This document shows, in pieces, positions 44,688 through 56,600 of a stretch of DNA of 64,000 nt. Each line of letters opens with the position of its first letter. Position 1 is the first letter of the stretch. The notes under the pieces are model-generated. The model did not search any database. It saw only the letters and a list, made by a program, of their open reading frames with translations, and had not been told where the DNA came from. The stretch covers positions 434,001-498,000 of the forward strand of contig JAMXDE010000019.1 in assembly GCA_026770025.1 (NCBI GenBank), read 5' to 3'. The DNA comes from Craspedostauros australis (taxonomy: Eukaryota; Bacillariophyta; Bacillariophyceae; Mastogloiales; Achnanthaceae). A program made the translations under genes and the position numbers.

Positions 44688-47600
44688 GGTCTGTCGATCG
44701 GTTGCTCGAGGCTGACGATGATGTGATGCTGTCCTGTTGCCTTGGGCGACGTGCTTTCTTTATGTTCTGTTCTCGTTCCGCTGACCAGGGAGGGGCTCCT
44801 GCGTGCATGGGATCTCTGGTGGATCTTTCCCGTGCCTGTCGCACCCTCTTGTTCCTTCGCATGACAGTGATCAATGCCTTTCCTTTCTGCCGCTTGTTTG
44901 CACTGCTGTGTTCGTTCGCCTTCACGTGGGTTGTTCCGGTTTTGCGTGACGGGTTTTCGGTGGAAGAAGTGCCAATCTCAACACACTGCGGATGACTGCT
45001 CGCAACAACAATGCCTGCGTTTTCTGCCTGCGACTCTTGGTCCGCTTTCTCCAAGATTCCATTTCGTATGTACAAACCATACGACATGGCCATCATTCAC
45101 GGAATTTCGCAGCGCTGGAATGTCTTTATTGTCGCTTGCAGATGACCGGCGATAAATCAATCCGAGAAGCAGAATTGAATCGCCTGGATCGAGGGATCCT
45201 ATCCAAATGACCGTTGCGATGACCGATTGGTACTTGCGTAGAATCAGTGAATGGTTTGGGTATCCCAGACTGGAAGCACCCTTTCCAGTCGTTGATATCA
45301 CACAAGAAAGTCCGAAAATTGAATCACGTGGCAATTCGGCTCAGCTGCATCAACCGTCAGTCTCCGCTTCCTCTACCCACAACCTCCATCACGAACATGG
45401 GTGCTCTGCTCCACCCTGCTCTGCTCTTATCAATGAATGTATTGTCTGTACCATCCCTCCCGTTTAACCGTCGTATCCACGTGCCACCTCGCAGGGCAGC
45501 GCAGGTCTCACAATCGCAACAGTATCATCGGCAACAACAAAAAGCATGCTATGATGACCCGTCATCGCACACTCTGCATACTATAATCTCTCGTCTTCCA
45601 CTTTCTTCACCATGGAAGCATTGCGGCTGCAAAATCAATAGCCACGTGGCATTGCATGGGTCGATGGACGAAGCACGACGTTTGTTTGCATTCGTACGCC
45701 TTTGTGCAGCTCGCATTGTTTTTGCGATGTTCTGTCCGTTCTTGATTGTTTCGAGTTGGAACAGGAAGTTGCGCAATGGCGTCTTTGTGTGACTCGTATG
45801 CATAGCTACGTGCATGGATGATTCTCCAAGCTTGCTCACACGCAGCAAGTATTCACTCTGTCTGCTCGTGATGAGATGTTCGTCCCTTCTGATCCGCAGC
45901 AGCCGACATGGAAATGGCTTGGGCGATGGCAAACATCGTCCCAACGACCGACCTGTGGAATGAGACATTTGATTCATCTGTGTTTCCCATCAGTGATTCG
46001 AATTGGAGTCTGTCTCGCTATCGAGTCACAGAAGAGATTTGAAGAGCAGGCCAACGAGTATCCAAGGAGCCAAGCGTATTCAAGTGTATTGAAGCGTACT
46101 CTAGAACTCCATGTGCATCGCTAACGCATGAATCATTGTTTTTTGTAGAGTATTGGAGCGCTGCATGGTACAGTGCATAAGTACACTGGTTTGCGCCTGC
46201 CATACTCAAGTGGTCCACAGTCGCCAAAATAATACATCAGAGACGTACCGAAGCGTGCATGGCACGCCATTGTTCACCGCGGATCGAGCAGACGGCGATG
46301 CAGAGATCGTGAACAGTGACCTGACGTTCAAGATGCTCTGTTATCGTGCAGACGTGTTGCTGCCAGCACGAGTACGAGCGACATGCGAATTACAGCGAAG
46401 AGACGACAGAGAAGTGCGAAACATACAAAGCAAGATGATTGATGAGACGGTACTTCTTTGGGAACAACTATACTTTAGTACGGAGTGCTCTTCTTTCAAT
46501 CGGAGTGTAATTGCAATCGATCAATCCAATAGCCCACGTCGCAAAGGATTGACTAGAATGTGACTTGACGTATGGTGCCCTCTGTTATAACTTCACGAAT
46601 AGAGAGACCAGCAATCGCCACTTGCTTCATGTCACACTCCATCTGATCTCGACTCACGCAGGAACGATCGTGATTGTGAATCGGGCTGATTAGAACTCTA
46701 GGGAGGGAGGGAGAGAGAGAGAGAGAGCGGCATGACTTCGACCAGCACATTTAGATTCCTTCCGAATATGTTGCTGGGATAGAGGGATGGGTAGATTCCA
46801 GCGCGGAGAGGGAGAAACGAAGAGGGCGGAAACACGAAGGCAACAGTCGCGCCTACAGTCTTGGTGAACGCAAAGACGGCGAATCTTCCAATGCAGCTTT
46901 GGGCGAGCGACCTTGCCCTTTTGTGCATCGGCGCTGCTTCTCCCACGAGTAGCCATGTTTCTCTTCCACCATGACAGGTTGTCACGTGATGTCGCTATCA
47001 TCGGCGATAGTGACAACAGGGTGCACATGTAATCCCACGAGTGTGCGCAGGTATTCAGATGGAGGGCATGGACTCAGTCCCAGTGAATCGCGCCAGAGTG
47101 CAACTTCTGGTCGGTAAGACGAGCTGCCACACAACACCGCACCGCATTGCACCGCGCCTCACTGAGCCGTGGGCATCACCTAGCTCGTACTATTACACCA
47201 TCCCCGTACCATACTCAACCGCTCTGACGGAATCCGCACAGCTCCAATATCATGCGTGCTGCGCTGTCCAGTGGCGCAGCAAGCACAAGCTGAGCGGCAG
47301 AAACAAACTGAAATCCACGATGCCAACTGGGGAGCAACTCCACTGGTAACCCGATTGAAGTGTACAAAACACGCACCAATGCTCGTACGTCCAAAGTAGC
47401 ATCGATCGAAGACCACAGAAAGGTAAAGTAGAGTCGTCCTCGCAGCATCACTTGACCTCTCCTGAGTACTATATTCGTTGTACCTACTCTATGGAGGGTC
47501 CTCTGCTCTGCCGTGTTCTGCATCATAGTTTGGTCTGTGGGTTCGCTGGCATCGTACTTATGGTGCACTTGCAGGGTAGCGCAGTTTCGATACTTTTTGC

Positions 47601-48426
47601 ACCAAGGCAAGGACAGGGAGGCGCGAGTGCGTTAGGGATGGCGAATATCATGGAACGTGTCACAAAGAAGGTGCATATATCATTCATACCCATTTTCCGA
47701 ACATCATTGAACATGACGGAACAGCCGACAACACGTCGGTAGCGTTCTTCATAGGATCCCGACAAGGCACAAGAGATCGCGCCCTGCATCAACGTTCGCC
47801 ACAAACAAGGTGTGGAATGGATGGCGCGACGTCGAAATGCAACCACTGACACAACCGAACTGACCACAATCGAACAACTGCTATCTCACAGCCAGAAGCT
47901 GCGAAAACTGCATTCAAGCACAGGGTTAACACGCGCGCGCTCTTTCGCTCTCCCTTTGTACCTCTGTGGTTGGTTGCAGACCGGTGAGTCACAGAGACGA
48001 GAAGCGTCAGGTACATTCCTCACCATCGTGGACAAGAGGCCGACTTCGGCATTTGGACTGCCAGATACGACCTACGACCAGGGACGAGAAAGTAATAGAA
48101 TAGTTGAGACGCAACGGGCGTTTGTGATTGAGTGACAACCAAAGGCTGAGAACAGCACCTGCACACGTACACACACACACGCTCATGTGGGTGATACCTG
48201 CGTCCTCCTGGCCCGCTGTTGAGCACATCTTCACACAAACGCGACTGAGAGATCTTCGGCTTGTCCTGTTGTGTCTCTCGATTCCTGACCCAAGACACAT
48301 TCTCTTCCCTCTCTTGGCCACAAACTCATCCAGTATCCAACACGCTCTGGCAGTTGCCACAACCGCTACAATTTCCGTCGCCGTCGCTGTCACCACAACC
48401 ATCACACAGTAACGACATCACAGCAA

Positions 48427-48484
48427 CAACATCACATGGCAACATCACATGGCAACATCACATGACAACATCACATATCAACAT
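48427..48484 (+). repeat. 13-bp tandem repeat, about 4.4 copies
   Basis: Unit CAACATCACATGG, the last copies slightly altered. It is surrounded by further CAACA-rich sequence. Confidence 0.9.
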
Positions 48485-49393
48485 TCCAAGTTTCAGCACT
48501 CACCGAACCCTCTGCATCCCAACATAGAGGAGCCAGATTCATGAAACCTGCGCTCGAAGGACTGTACCAGACGACTGATGCCTGCTGTCGTTTCGCACAT
48601 GCACTGAACGCACTGCTCTGCTGCTGAATCACTCGTCCGCCCACAGCAACTAACGCACAGGGAAAAGCCAATCGATCCAAGATCCGTTCTGCGCGCAGAT
48701 CTGGCAACGTCGACACAAGGTTGACAGGACCTCGCACTGGTTACACGCAAAACCACACCTCAGAAGATAAAAGTCTGCGGAATTCACTCCCTCCGTTGTG
48801 TTCTACCCACAGTTCCTGTCTTGGTATCTGTCACAACACGGGGATCGCCGACGGCAAGTCTCCAAACACCTTGTGCACACCACAACGCAGCATAGAGAAG
48901 GTGCTGGAAGCAGAGCCGCACTCTTGCCTATCACACCATACCATAGATACCACACTAATCGTCACCACAAAAGCAAGCGAAAACCTCACAACTCCAGGAA
49001 AACCACCACGAACTGGGGCAATTCTCATACATTCAGTACAAAAGTACGCAGATCGTCCTGGACATCCCCTGAACCGACACAGGCAAGGGGCATAGTCACG
49101 ACGCAACCACCGTGAGTACAGAACATCCGATACTAGTGGTTGTGAAAACACCGTAGGAACTGATTGGTCGCCCCACGTTTTGCACCTTGCACCACACGAC
49201 TGCGGGGTGAATCGCTGGTCGGATCATCACGTCACGACTTCTCCACCATAGCTCGTGCTCGTAGGTGCCACAGCCCTCTTTGTCTAATAACTCCTTTCTC
49301 AGCACCATAACACAAAATACTTTCCATCGGACATCCAAGCACGAGTACGACTTCGAGTACGAAGTGCAAACCTCCTGTGGTTCCATCAATCAC

Positions 49394-52225
49394 ATGCGAA
49401 TGTTTGGTGCATGCACATCAACTGCCACCCTACCTGTACACACGACGAGAACTCGTGGTTCTGCGTCTCCAAGCCGCAACATGAATAACAGCTACTCCAA
49501 CAAAAGATCGATGCGCAATGAGAAGCGAGGGGAGCTATATGGAGGTGCAGCCCCGGTGACAAGGCATGGTGAAGATATGAACCTGTGTACGTATCAGAAC
49601 CCGCGCCAAGCTATGTCATCGCAACCGTCATCATTCCCAACACAGCGACTTCCGCTTCCGTCGCCGCCACCGTCGCCGCCACCGCCGCCACCACCTCGAT
49701 CATCATGTTCGTCATCGCGTGGCCCTCCCTCAGCATCAGCATCAGCATCGCCATCGCTGGCCTTGCGAACTAGAAAGACTGCCCCGATGCCCAGTCGACG
49801 TCGATCGTCTGCTTCCTCCGAATCGTCGACCGCAATTCTTCGGTCACGTTCTTCGCATACTACCAAGCGACTGTACCCTTCCATCGATGACTTGGAAGAT
49901 GACGATGCGAGCGAGTACGCGTACCAGAGCGTCCTCAAGAAGATGACGGCATCGCCCTCGTCAAGGTTCATCTTTCGAAAGCAACCCTCGAGTCGAAGTC
50001 AAACCACAGATCCCACAGCCCGCACGAGCTTGTCATCATCCGTCTCCGCCAGGTTCTCGTCTCCCATGTCATCGCGCAAAGGTGCCTCCAGAAGATCCGG
50101 GGCAGTTCGAGCCAGTACGGCATCGTCAAATGATGCAGCGCAGTACACTAGAGTCTACAGTGACGGCAAAAGCAAAAGCAATATCAACAACGGTGCCAAC
50201 GCCGGCCGCGGGAGGAATACAGCACATGCAAGTCGAACGCAACGGACCGAAGCATTCAATCGCATGGCGATATACGAAGCAGCATGCACACCCGTCAAGG
50301 AATCGAACCAAGTTTCGCCAACGCCTAAACGCGAAATGGAGACTTCGCTGCCGGAATTCCAACGTCGTCGCAGCTCCAAGCGTTTGCGGGCTTCGTTCGT
50401 TGTCACAGAGACTATGAACAAGCTGAAACTCTCCCACCTGGACTCGGATGACGGAGTTGACGGAGATGCCGACAATGACGACGACGACGACGACGACGAC
50501 GACGAAGAGGAAGGTCCAGGTGACCGCCGTCAGTTTCCCATCCGTTCGATGACTCCTTCGCAGCTTCAGCCAAATCCCCACGCATATCGCGCTACTGCTA
50601 CTGCACCTGCACCTGCAGGACCGCACCTTCTCCCAATCGCAATTGGTGTGCCCTCCCAGCCCACTGAACAAAGCGACGAGAGGCGCTCGCAACGACAGAG
50701 GCGACGCGAACGTCCGCCTTCTCAAATCTTTGCCTCATCCCTCGAAGATCCAGCCAAACATCGCAGCAGCGGTAGCTTCCAAATCGATCTGCCGCATGAA
50801 ATCGAACAGCCCCGGCAGAGTGAATATGCAATGCAACGTATTGCGGAGTCTGGATCTTCTAAATGGCCGTTGCCGCTGAAGTATGACAGCTCCACATACC
50901 TCAACCACAAGCTGCCTCCCGTGGCGAAGGGGAAATGGATCGGCTTCGCTGACAAAGGCTCCGAAAAGCACAAGGTCCGACCGCACGGCAAAGCTTCCAT
51001 CCGCTCCAAAGGGGCTTCGAGCGTTCCCTCTCCAATGTTGCTCCGGCGACGATCAACCGACAAGGACGTCCACATGGCCCGGAAGCTGCAGGAGGAAGCG
51101 GACAAAGAACGCGACATCTATGAGAAAGGCCAGCAAATGCAGATGCTGTCAACTGCATTCGGCAAGACCGTCCTCTTCGTCAGCCAGATCATGGACACAG
51201 TTCAGAAGGTGTATGCTCAAAGCGTCTCGCAATCCACGACTCCCATGGCCAAAGACGACAGTTTTGACCCCGACAACACATACCGCTGCGAGTTGGTCGG
51301 GACAGAAGATGCTTTCGTTTCCTGGGTGGAGCAATTCTTGGATGCCCACCAAGCCTGCCACGACAAGGCAAGGCCTGCTGCCATAGACATTGGGTATCAC
51401 ATCGTTTCGTCTCTGGATGAGTACGAAGAGATCAGGTTGCATGGGGTGTCGCCGCAGCAGGTGAAGTTCGTCTCGAGCACGTCGTTCGATAGGTACAAGC
51501 AGTGCCATCAGCGTGGCCAGACGATCGTCTTGGACGAGGCACCAAACGACTCACCGACGTTCATTCAGAACTTTGATGGCGGCATCCACACCACGAACAA
51601 CCCGATGCTATACTTGAGCGAAGCCGGTGCAACAGATACAAGTACGCCCGAGGCACCAACCACCCCAGTAAACAAAGCTGACATGATGTGCGTACTGGTG
51701 GTGAGGTTGAAAGGCCGAATCGGCAAGGCCGACATCCTGCGCTATCAGACAACTGATGTCTGGAATGAGCAGACCGGCATCAACACGACGCCATGTCATA
51801 CCACCAACGTGGTTGCGCACGTAGCCTGCACACGCGAGTTGGCAAACCGGCGCGTGGCGGACGGACAGAGCAATGCGACAGGTGTCCATGATGCTGGAAG
51901 CAACGCGGTTCTCACGCAAATGTACCGGTCTCAGCTGCTGCTCCGAGACACAACGTCGGCCATGGTCGTGAACAGTCCATCATCGTGCTCGTTCGATTCT
52001 CTGTGTGATCACAAAGATCAACACATCGGATCCGGGCACGCATCGTACGAACAGGTCCTACTACGCACATCCGCACAATGCTTACCTATCTTGGCTTTTC
52101 CACTGTACGAGTTGATATCCACAACCGATCCGGACCGCCCGCTGGACTTCTACAACACACCCATTTTTCAGTACCAAGAGAAGATCCAAAAGACTATCGA
52201 TTCCTTCATGATGCTCATCCTTTAA
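49394..52225 (+). CDS. Disordered protein with C-terminal ART/PARP-like domain
   Basis: About 943 residues from the first ATG (49394). The frame is open further upstream and the start is uncertain; ATG 49481 is also possible. The N-terminal 600 residues are Ser/Pro/Arg-rich with a polyproline run, a long Asp/Glu run (about residues 360-375) and basic clusters, and look disordered and nuclear. A short helical segment (KDVHMARKLQEEADKERD) leads into a folded C-terminal region from about 640. It has GYHIVSSLDEYEEIRLHGV (about 665), DGGIHTTNNPM (about 728), a hydrophobic VLVVRLKG strand (about 765) and VLLRTSAQCLPILAFPLYEL near the end. The order H-Y/x-T-like strand, then a GGI-x-T-NNP segment, then a terminal QxxP strand resembles ADP-ribosyltransferase/PARP-type folds seen in diatom proteins. 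Whether NAD-binding residues are intact is unclear, so activity is not claimed. Confidence 0.6.
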   Translation: MRMFGACTSTATLPVHTTRTRGSASPSRNMNNSYSNKRSMRNEKRGELYGGAAPVTRHGEDMNLCTYQNPRQAMSSQPSSFPTQRLPLPSPPPSPPPPPPPRSSCSSSRGPPSASASASPSLALRTRKTAPMPSRRRSSASSESSTAILRSRSSHTTKRLYPSIDDLEDDDASEYAYQSVLKKMTASPSSRFIFRKQPSSRSQTTDPTARTSLSSSVSARFSSPMSSRKGASRRSGAVRASTASSNDAAQYTRVYSDGKSKSNINNGANAGRGRNTAHASRTQRTEAFNRMAIYEAACTPVKESNQVSPTPKREMETSLPEFQRRRSSKRLRASFVVTETMNKLKLSHLDSDDGVDGDADNDDDDDDDDDEEEGPGDRRQFPIRSMTPSQLQPNPHAYRATATAPAPAGPHLLPIAIGVPSQPTEQSDERRSQRQRRRERPPSQIFASSLEDPAKHRSSGSFQIDLPHEIEQPRQSEYAMQRIAESGSSKWPLPLKYDSSTYLNHKLPPVAKGKWIGFADKGSEKHKVRPHGKASIRSKGASSVPSPMLLRRRSTDKDVHMARKLQEEADKERDIYEKGQQMQMLSTAFGKTVLFVSQIMDTVQKVYAQSVSQSTTPMAKDDSFDPDNTYRCELVGTEDAFVSWVEQFLDAHQACHDKARPAAIDIGYHIVSSLDEYEEIRLHGVSPQQVKFVSSTSFDRYKQCHQRGQTIVLDEAPNDSPTFIQNFDGGIHTTNNPMLYLSEAGATDTSTPEAPTTPVNKADMMCVLVVRLKGRIGKADILRYQTTDVWNEQTGINTTPCHTTNVVAHVACTRELANRRVADGQSNATGVHDAGSNAVLTQMYRSQLLLRDTTSAMVVNSPSSCSFDSLCDHKDQHIGSGHASYEQVLLRTSAQCLPILAFPLYELISTTDPDRPLDFYNTPIFQYQEKIQKTIDSFMMLIL

Positions 52226-53601
52226 GGTTCCAATGTCCCATATAATACATAAAATACTAACATATAATGCAATTTAGTGCTCTTACAAGAAGACTGCATA
52301 CTGGCCGAAGTTTTCACTGCGCGACAGTCGAATGCCTGATGCCAACGTCGGCATCGTCACCGCTGCTTCTTTCAGCAATTGTATCCGTTCATGCTAGCAC
52401 ATGCCCGTACATGCTTTGTCCTCGTGTCCACAGGCACTCTCTCGAGGCTGATGTTGTGGTCATGGTCAGCATCCAAGCATTTTCAAGATCAATCCAGCCC
52501 AACTTCGAGAGTGAGAGGACGAGGCATGTGCTATTGTTCTTGTTCTCGTCTTCGTGTTGACGTGCTCGGAGTTGCCAGTCGAACCGACCGCCGTACGACC
52601 ATTGCACCCTGCTCACACTCTGCCTAGTCGACGTCGAGGTCCAACATGTTCGCAACAGACTATCCATTATGGTTGTATTTGGGATCTAACGCTCCCGGAG
52701 CGAGAGTCCCTCCCTGGTAACGACATCATCCAACGCAAGTCACGCAATGAAGTAACCCGTAAAGTTTGGTCCTGGTTGATCACACATCCGAAAAATGTGA
52801 TGCTTGTGATCCTGCATTGAAAAAAGCGAAAAGTGCTCATCCATCTTTTCGTTGTCCCTCTATTCGTACACCGTTTCGATTGACATTTCGAGTGTTCTCT
52901 TTGTTGCCCACGATAGCGAGAATGATAAAAGATCCATTCTATTGCGCAATTGGGACGTTGAACATGGGGTCCATCCTGGCGCCTTCACATTCGTTGTTCT
53001 TTCGAGCGAACACGCAACGGTGCGATGCTTCCTGGACTTTCACGTCGGCGTGGTCCTCGTTCCTCCCCAAGAGGAGCACAGGCAGGTCGCGGTTCCGCGC
53101 TGCACATTGGTGCGGTGCGATACATGCTCATATCCATGTGATCGCAGAGCGTTTGTTGGGGGCTTTAGCACGCTTCCGTGCCCATGTCAACCTCTGGAGA
53201 AGTGCTGAGGAAGTTCGACTGCCATAAGCGCGGTTGCGAACTCTGACTTCCTTTTCTGGCTGGCGGTATCGCTGATGTGAATGGGCATCGCATCTTGCAT
53301 AGGTTCTCGAGGCGATGTTCTTGGAGGGAGGGAACGGGGTCTTGGACGCTTCCTTCGTTCTCTGAACGTCCTTCATTCCACTGCCTGTACTATACATGCG
53401 TGAACTTGAACAGCAAGAACTGTTCCGACTTCCTGTCTTGATTCGTACGTTGTTCTTCTGGCTTCAAAACCATATCCACGTTCCGCTGGAGTCTTGAAGT
53501 AAGCCCCATAGGTTGTTCTCTACAATATAAAGATACCTGTCTGTCATACCACACACACTTATGTGCTTACATGCATACGTAGCGCGCGTGTGTGCGCATG
53601 C
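52226..53601. other. Convergent 1.4-kb spacer
   Basis: Between two convergent stops. Short ORFs (for example 52766-53227 plus) have no recognisable domain. AATATAAAG-type AT-rich motifs lie at about 52240 and 53524. No gene is supported. Confidence 0.45.
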
Positions 53602-56600
53602 TCATGTTTCAAAGATGATAGCCCAGATAACATCCTCGTAGGTCGTTTCACGGCATTTGTACCCATTCGTGGTGCCATCCACGTGAGGCTTTGCATTTGG
53701 ACGCAAGTCGATGCCGATCTCCAGCGAGGTGGTCACGATCTTGCGATCGTTGAACTTGCGCAGGGGGATGCGCTCCGAGTTGGGACCCATATGCGATGAC
53801 CAGAATTCTTGGAATTCGGACGTGTCGGAACCAGGCGGGTCGTACTCTTCCGAGTCCTCATCGGCCGAATGTTGGTGTCCCTTCTGCTCTCGCCGGCCTT
53901 GGAAGAAGAGATCGTACGAGAATGGAACCTGGACGGCAGCGAGCGTGAGTGGATACCCGTTGGGCCACAGCATCACGGGAGATTCGCGCAGGCACTCGGC
54001 GCGGTCAGCAATGACGTAAATGGCTTTGGCGTGTGGGTATTCCTGCCACAGAAAAGGCTCTGCGCCTTCGACGATTACGTCGTGCATTGTCCCGATTCCT
54101 CTCAGGATGCCTTCGTATCGCCGTGGCATCTGGTCCAAGAACGTGGCCTGGAACCACTGGCTGGCGGAGTTCCAAGAACGGAAGATCTCGGAGTACGATT
54201 GGATCTTTCTGCGGACCTGATCTACCTGATCCAAATCCATGGTCGGGTCCAGGATGCGCGAGAATGCGCCGCGGCCGTTGATTTGCTGAAAGAGGACGCC
54301 GTACACCCTCGCATCTTCGTAGGTGGTGAAGTTGTAGATGTCGAGCTGCATGTCCGAGCAGCTCGTTTCGAGCGCCCGTGCCATGCCAGCTCCCAGCCGC
54401 GCCCACTGGCGGGGGTACCGTTCGAATGCTTCCCACTGCTTCTTGGACAATATCTGGTGCACTGGCAAAGTGCGCAAATCCAGCTCCTTCCAGTATCTGT
54501 TCTTGAGGACGGTGCCATCGTTGACTTTGATATTTTCGTGCAACACCGGGGCCATCATGTAGTCGGATTGCATCATCATGCCATGCCCACGGCACATCCC
54601 GACCATGTACCCCAACCGAAGCTGGATCGTCTTGTGCACCAGCTCCCTCTTGATTTTTTGGGTTGCGAACTTAACCTTGTTCAGAATCTCAACCTCACGG
54701 CAGTCTTCTTCCGACCCTGTACAGGTGACCCTCGAGCCTGCGCCAGTTCCCTCCATCTCGCGAATGAAGCTGCCAGTGTGCGTGATGATGGACGACCGCT
54801 TCCAGCCCAGCCATTGGGTCCAGACGTACCGATCACCGACGCCGGCTGCGATGACGCCGCGCTTCGAGTATTTTAGATGCATCTCCGCGGATTTGCCTGC
54901 AAAGTAGGTACGGATTGGCATGATGAATTGGAAGATGATCCAGCAAAGACTGATGAGGGCATACCACCGTTTCCGCCTCAGCATTTGCTTGTACAACACC
55001 TGCAACTGCTGTAACTGAGGATCGGAGTATGGTCTGTCCCGCCGGTTGCTGCTGCTGTTACCACTGCCACTGCTGTTGCCGTCCGCGGAAGCTTTGTCGC
55101 TGCTCAATCGCAGCATCTCGGGCATGGATCGGAAGGGCTCCACCAGGAGGGTGTACAGGACGTCCAACATCCACCACACCACAGAAGTTTCCAGACCTGC
55201 ACCAAACGATCTCCAAATCCAAAATCCCAACGCGAAGTAGACCGTCGTGATTTGGTGGAGGGGCTCGACCTCGCTGTCGCTGTACGGCGTCAATCCAAAG
55301 TAGTACCAGCCCAACGCCGCGACGAATGCCAGATGCGTGATCCACGTGTACCACGGCAACGCAACGATGCGGTGCAACGGTGACTGCGCGTCACCTTCAA
55401 TCGATGACGACTGCAACCGATTGGACGACGACTGCTTCGATCTCGCCTTCCACCACGCGCCGTGATGTCCCAACCACAGCCGCAGCGTGATGAACTGCGC
55501 AAGGCACAGACAGATCCACGCCGTGCGTTGGTCGCCCTTCTCGAATTCCTTGTAAACGCTCGATGGAACTTGCAAGGGATGGTAGATGCCGTGCTTATGA
55601 TCCATGCGCTTTTGGATCGCGTCGTAATCGGGCAGCGGTTCGTCGCGCCGTCTGGCCGAGATGGGGGACGGGATGGACTTCGTCCTGATCTTGTCGTGAT
55701 GGAAGAATCGCCACGTCTCCTCCGTGTTGTACTGGATAAAATCGTAGGGCGTCGTGGGTCCCTTGTCGATGGTGTAGGGATACATGGGGAACATGTAATC
55801 ATCGTCGTTGCGGTAGGCCGGTTCGTCATCCTTCATGGTCGTGAAGGCGCTCGTCGTGGTTTCGTCTTGTGCGGGTGGTGCGGTGCGCGGATCCGATTTG
55901 CCCAGCGATTTGAGGCGGTGGTAGTTGGAGTAATGTTCGTAGAGCCTGTCGAGATTTCTCGCTATGTGGCGCAGCCGGAAGTAATCGCCGTGCAGCCAAT
56001 GCTGATCCAACCAGCGGATGAGAACGCCATTGACGGTGAAGACGACGGCGAGCTGGAATCGCAGGAGGTTGATGGTGGTGGTGGACCAGGATTGCAGCGA
56101 GGAATAGTACTGCAGGTCGTTGGGCAAGGTGAGAACGTGCTGCGTGTTGGTGGAGGTGCGCTTGCGACGCGCCTGCTTGCTGTTGATGTCCGGACCGAAG
56201 GCCTTGCGACCACCCAGGATGGTCGGCACGACGACGTTGCACATCCAGGAACATATGCCCGTGTAATGGAGGTGCTGTTTGCGAACATCCGGCTGTCGCT
56301 GCTGCTGTTGCGATAGATGCGCAAGTTGCTGCTGCTGAATGAGGCTGTTCCAATCCTTCTTGCCGTGGATATCCTGCTGATCCAACGCTGTCGCGAGGAT
56401 GCCCAAACACAGCAGCAGGTATCGATAGTCGGTGTAGAGATGCAGCAAGGAGAAGAGCTTGGCGGCGTACATGAAGAGGAAGGTGGTCGCCGAGGTGCTG
56501 TACCAGTAGTACGACACGAGCTGCAAGAACTGCTGCAGGAGGTTGTCGGGTGTGATGAGCATCCTCTGTTGCGACTTGTGCAAGGCGGCGGACTTCCAGA

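Larger units (their letters stand above)
44460..49393. other. 4.9-kb spacer, no supported gene
   Basis: The largest gap in the window, between the divergent myosin (minus) and ART-like (plus) genes. All ORFs are short, overlap on both strands and lack recognisable features. It holds ATCA and 13-bp tandem repeats and a GAGA tract at about 46705-46727. Small multi-exon genes or non-coding RNAs cannot be excluded by eye. Confidence 0.45.

Noticed and set aside
48427-48484. CRISPR-like array
   Set aside because: A plain 13-bp tandem repeat without spacers, in a eukaryotic context.
55462-56316. 284-codon plus-strand ORF opposite the carboxylase-like gene, and the 430-codon one at 56317-57609
   Set aside because: Antisense shadows of a GC-biased coding frame, without signals or domains.
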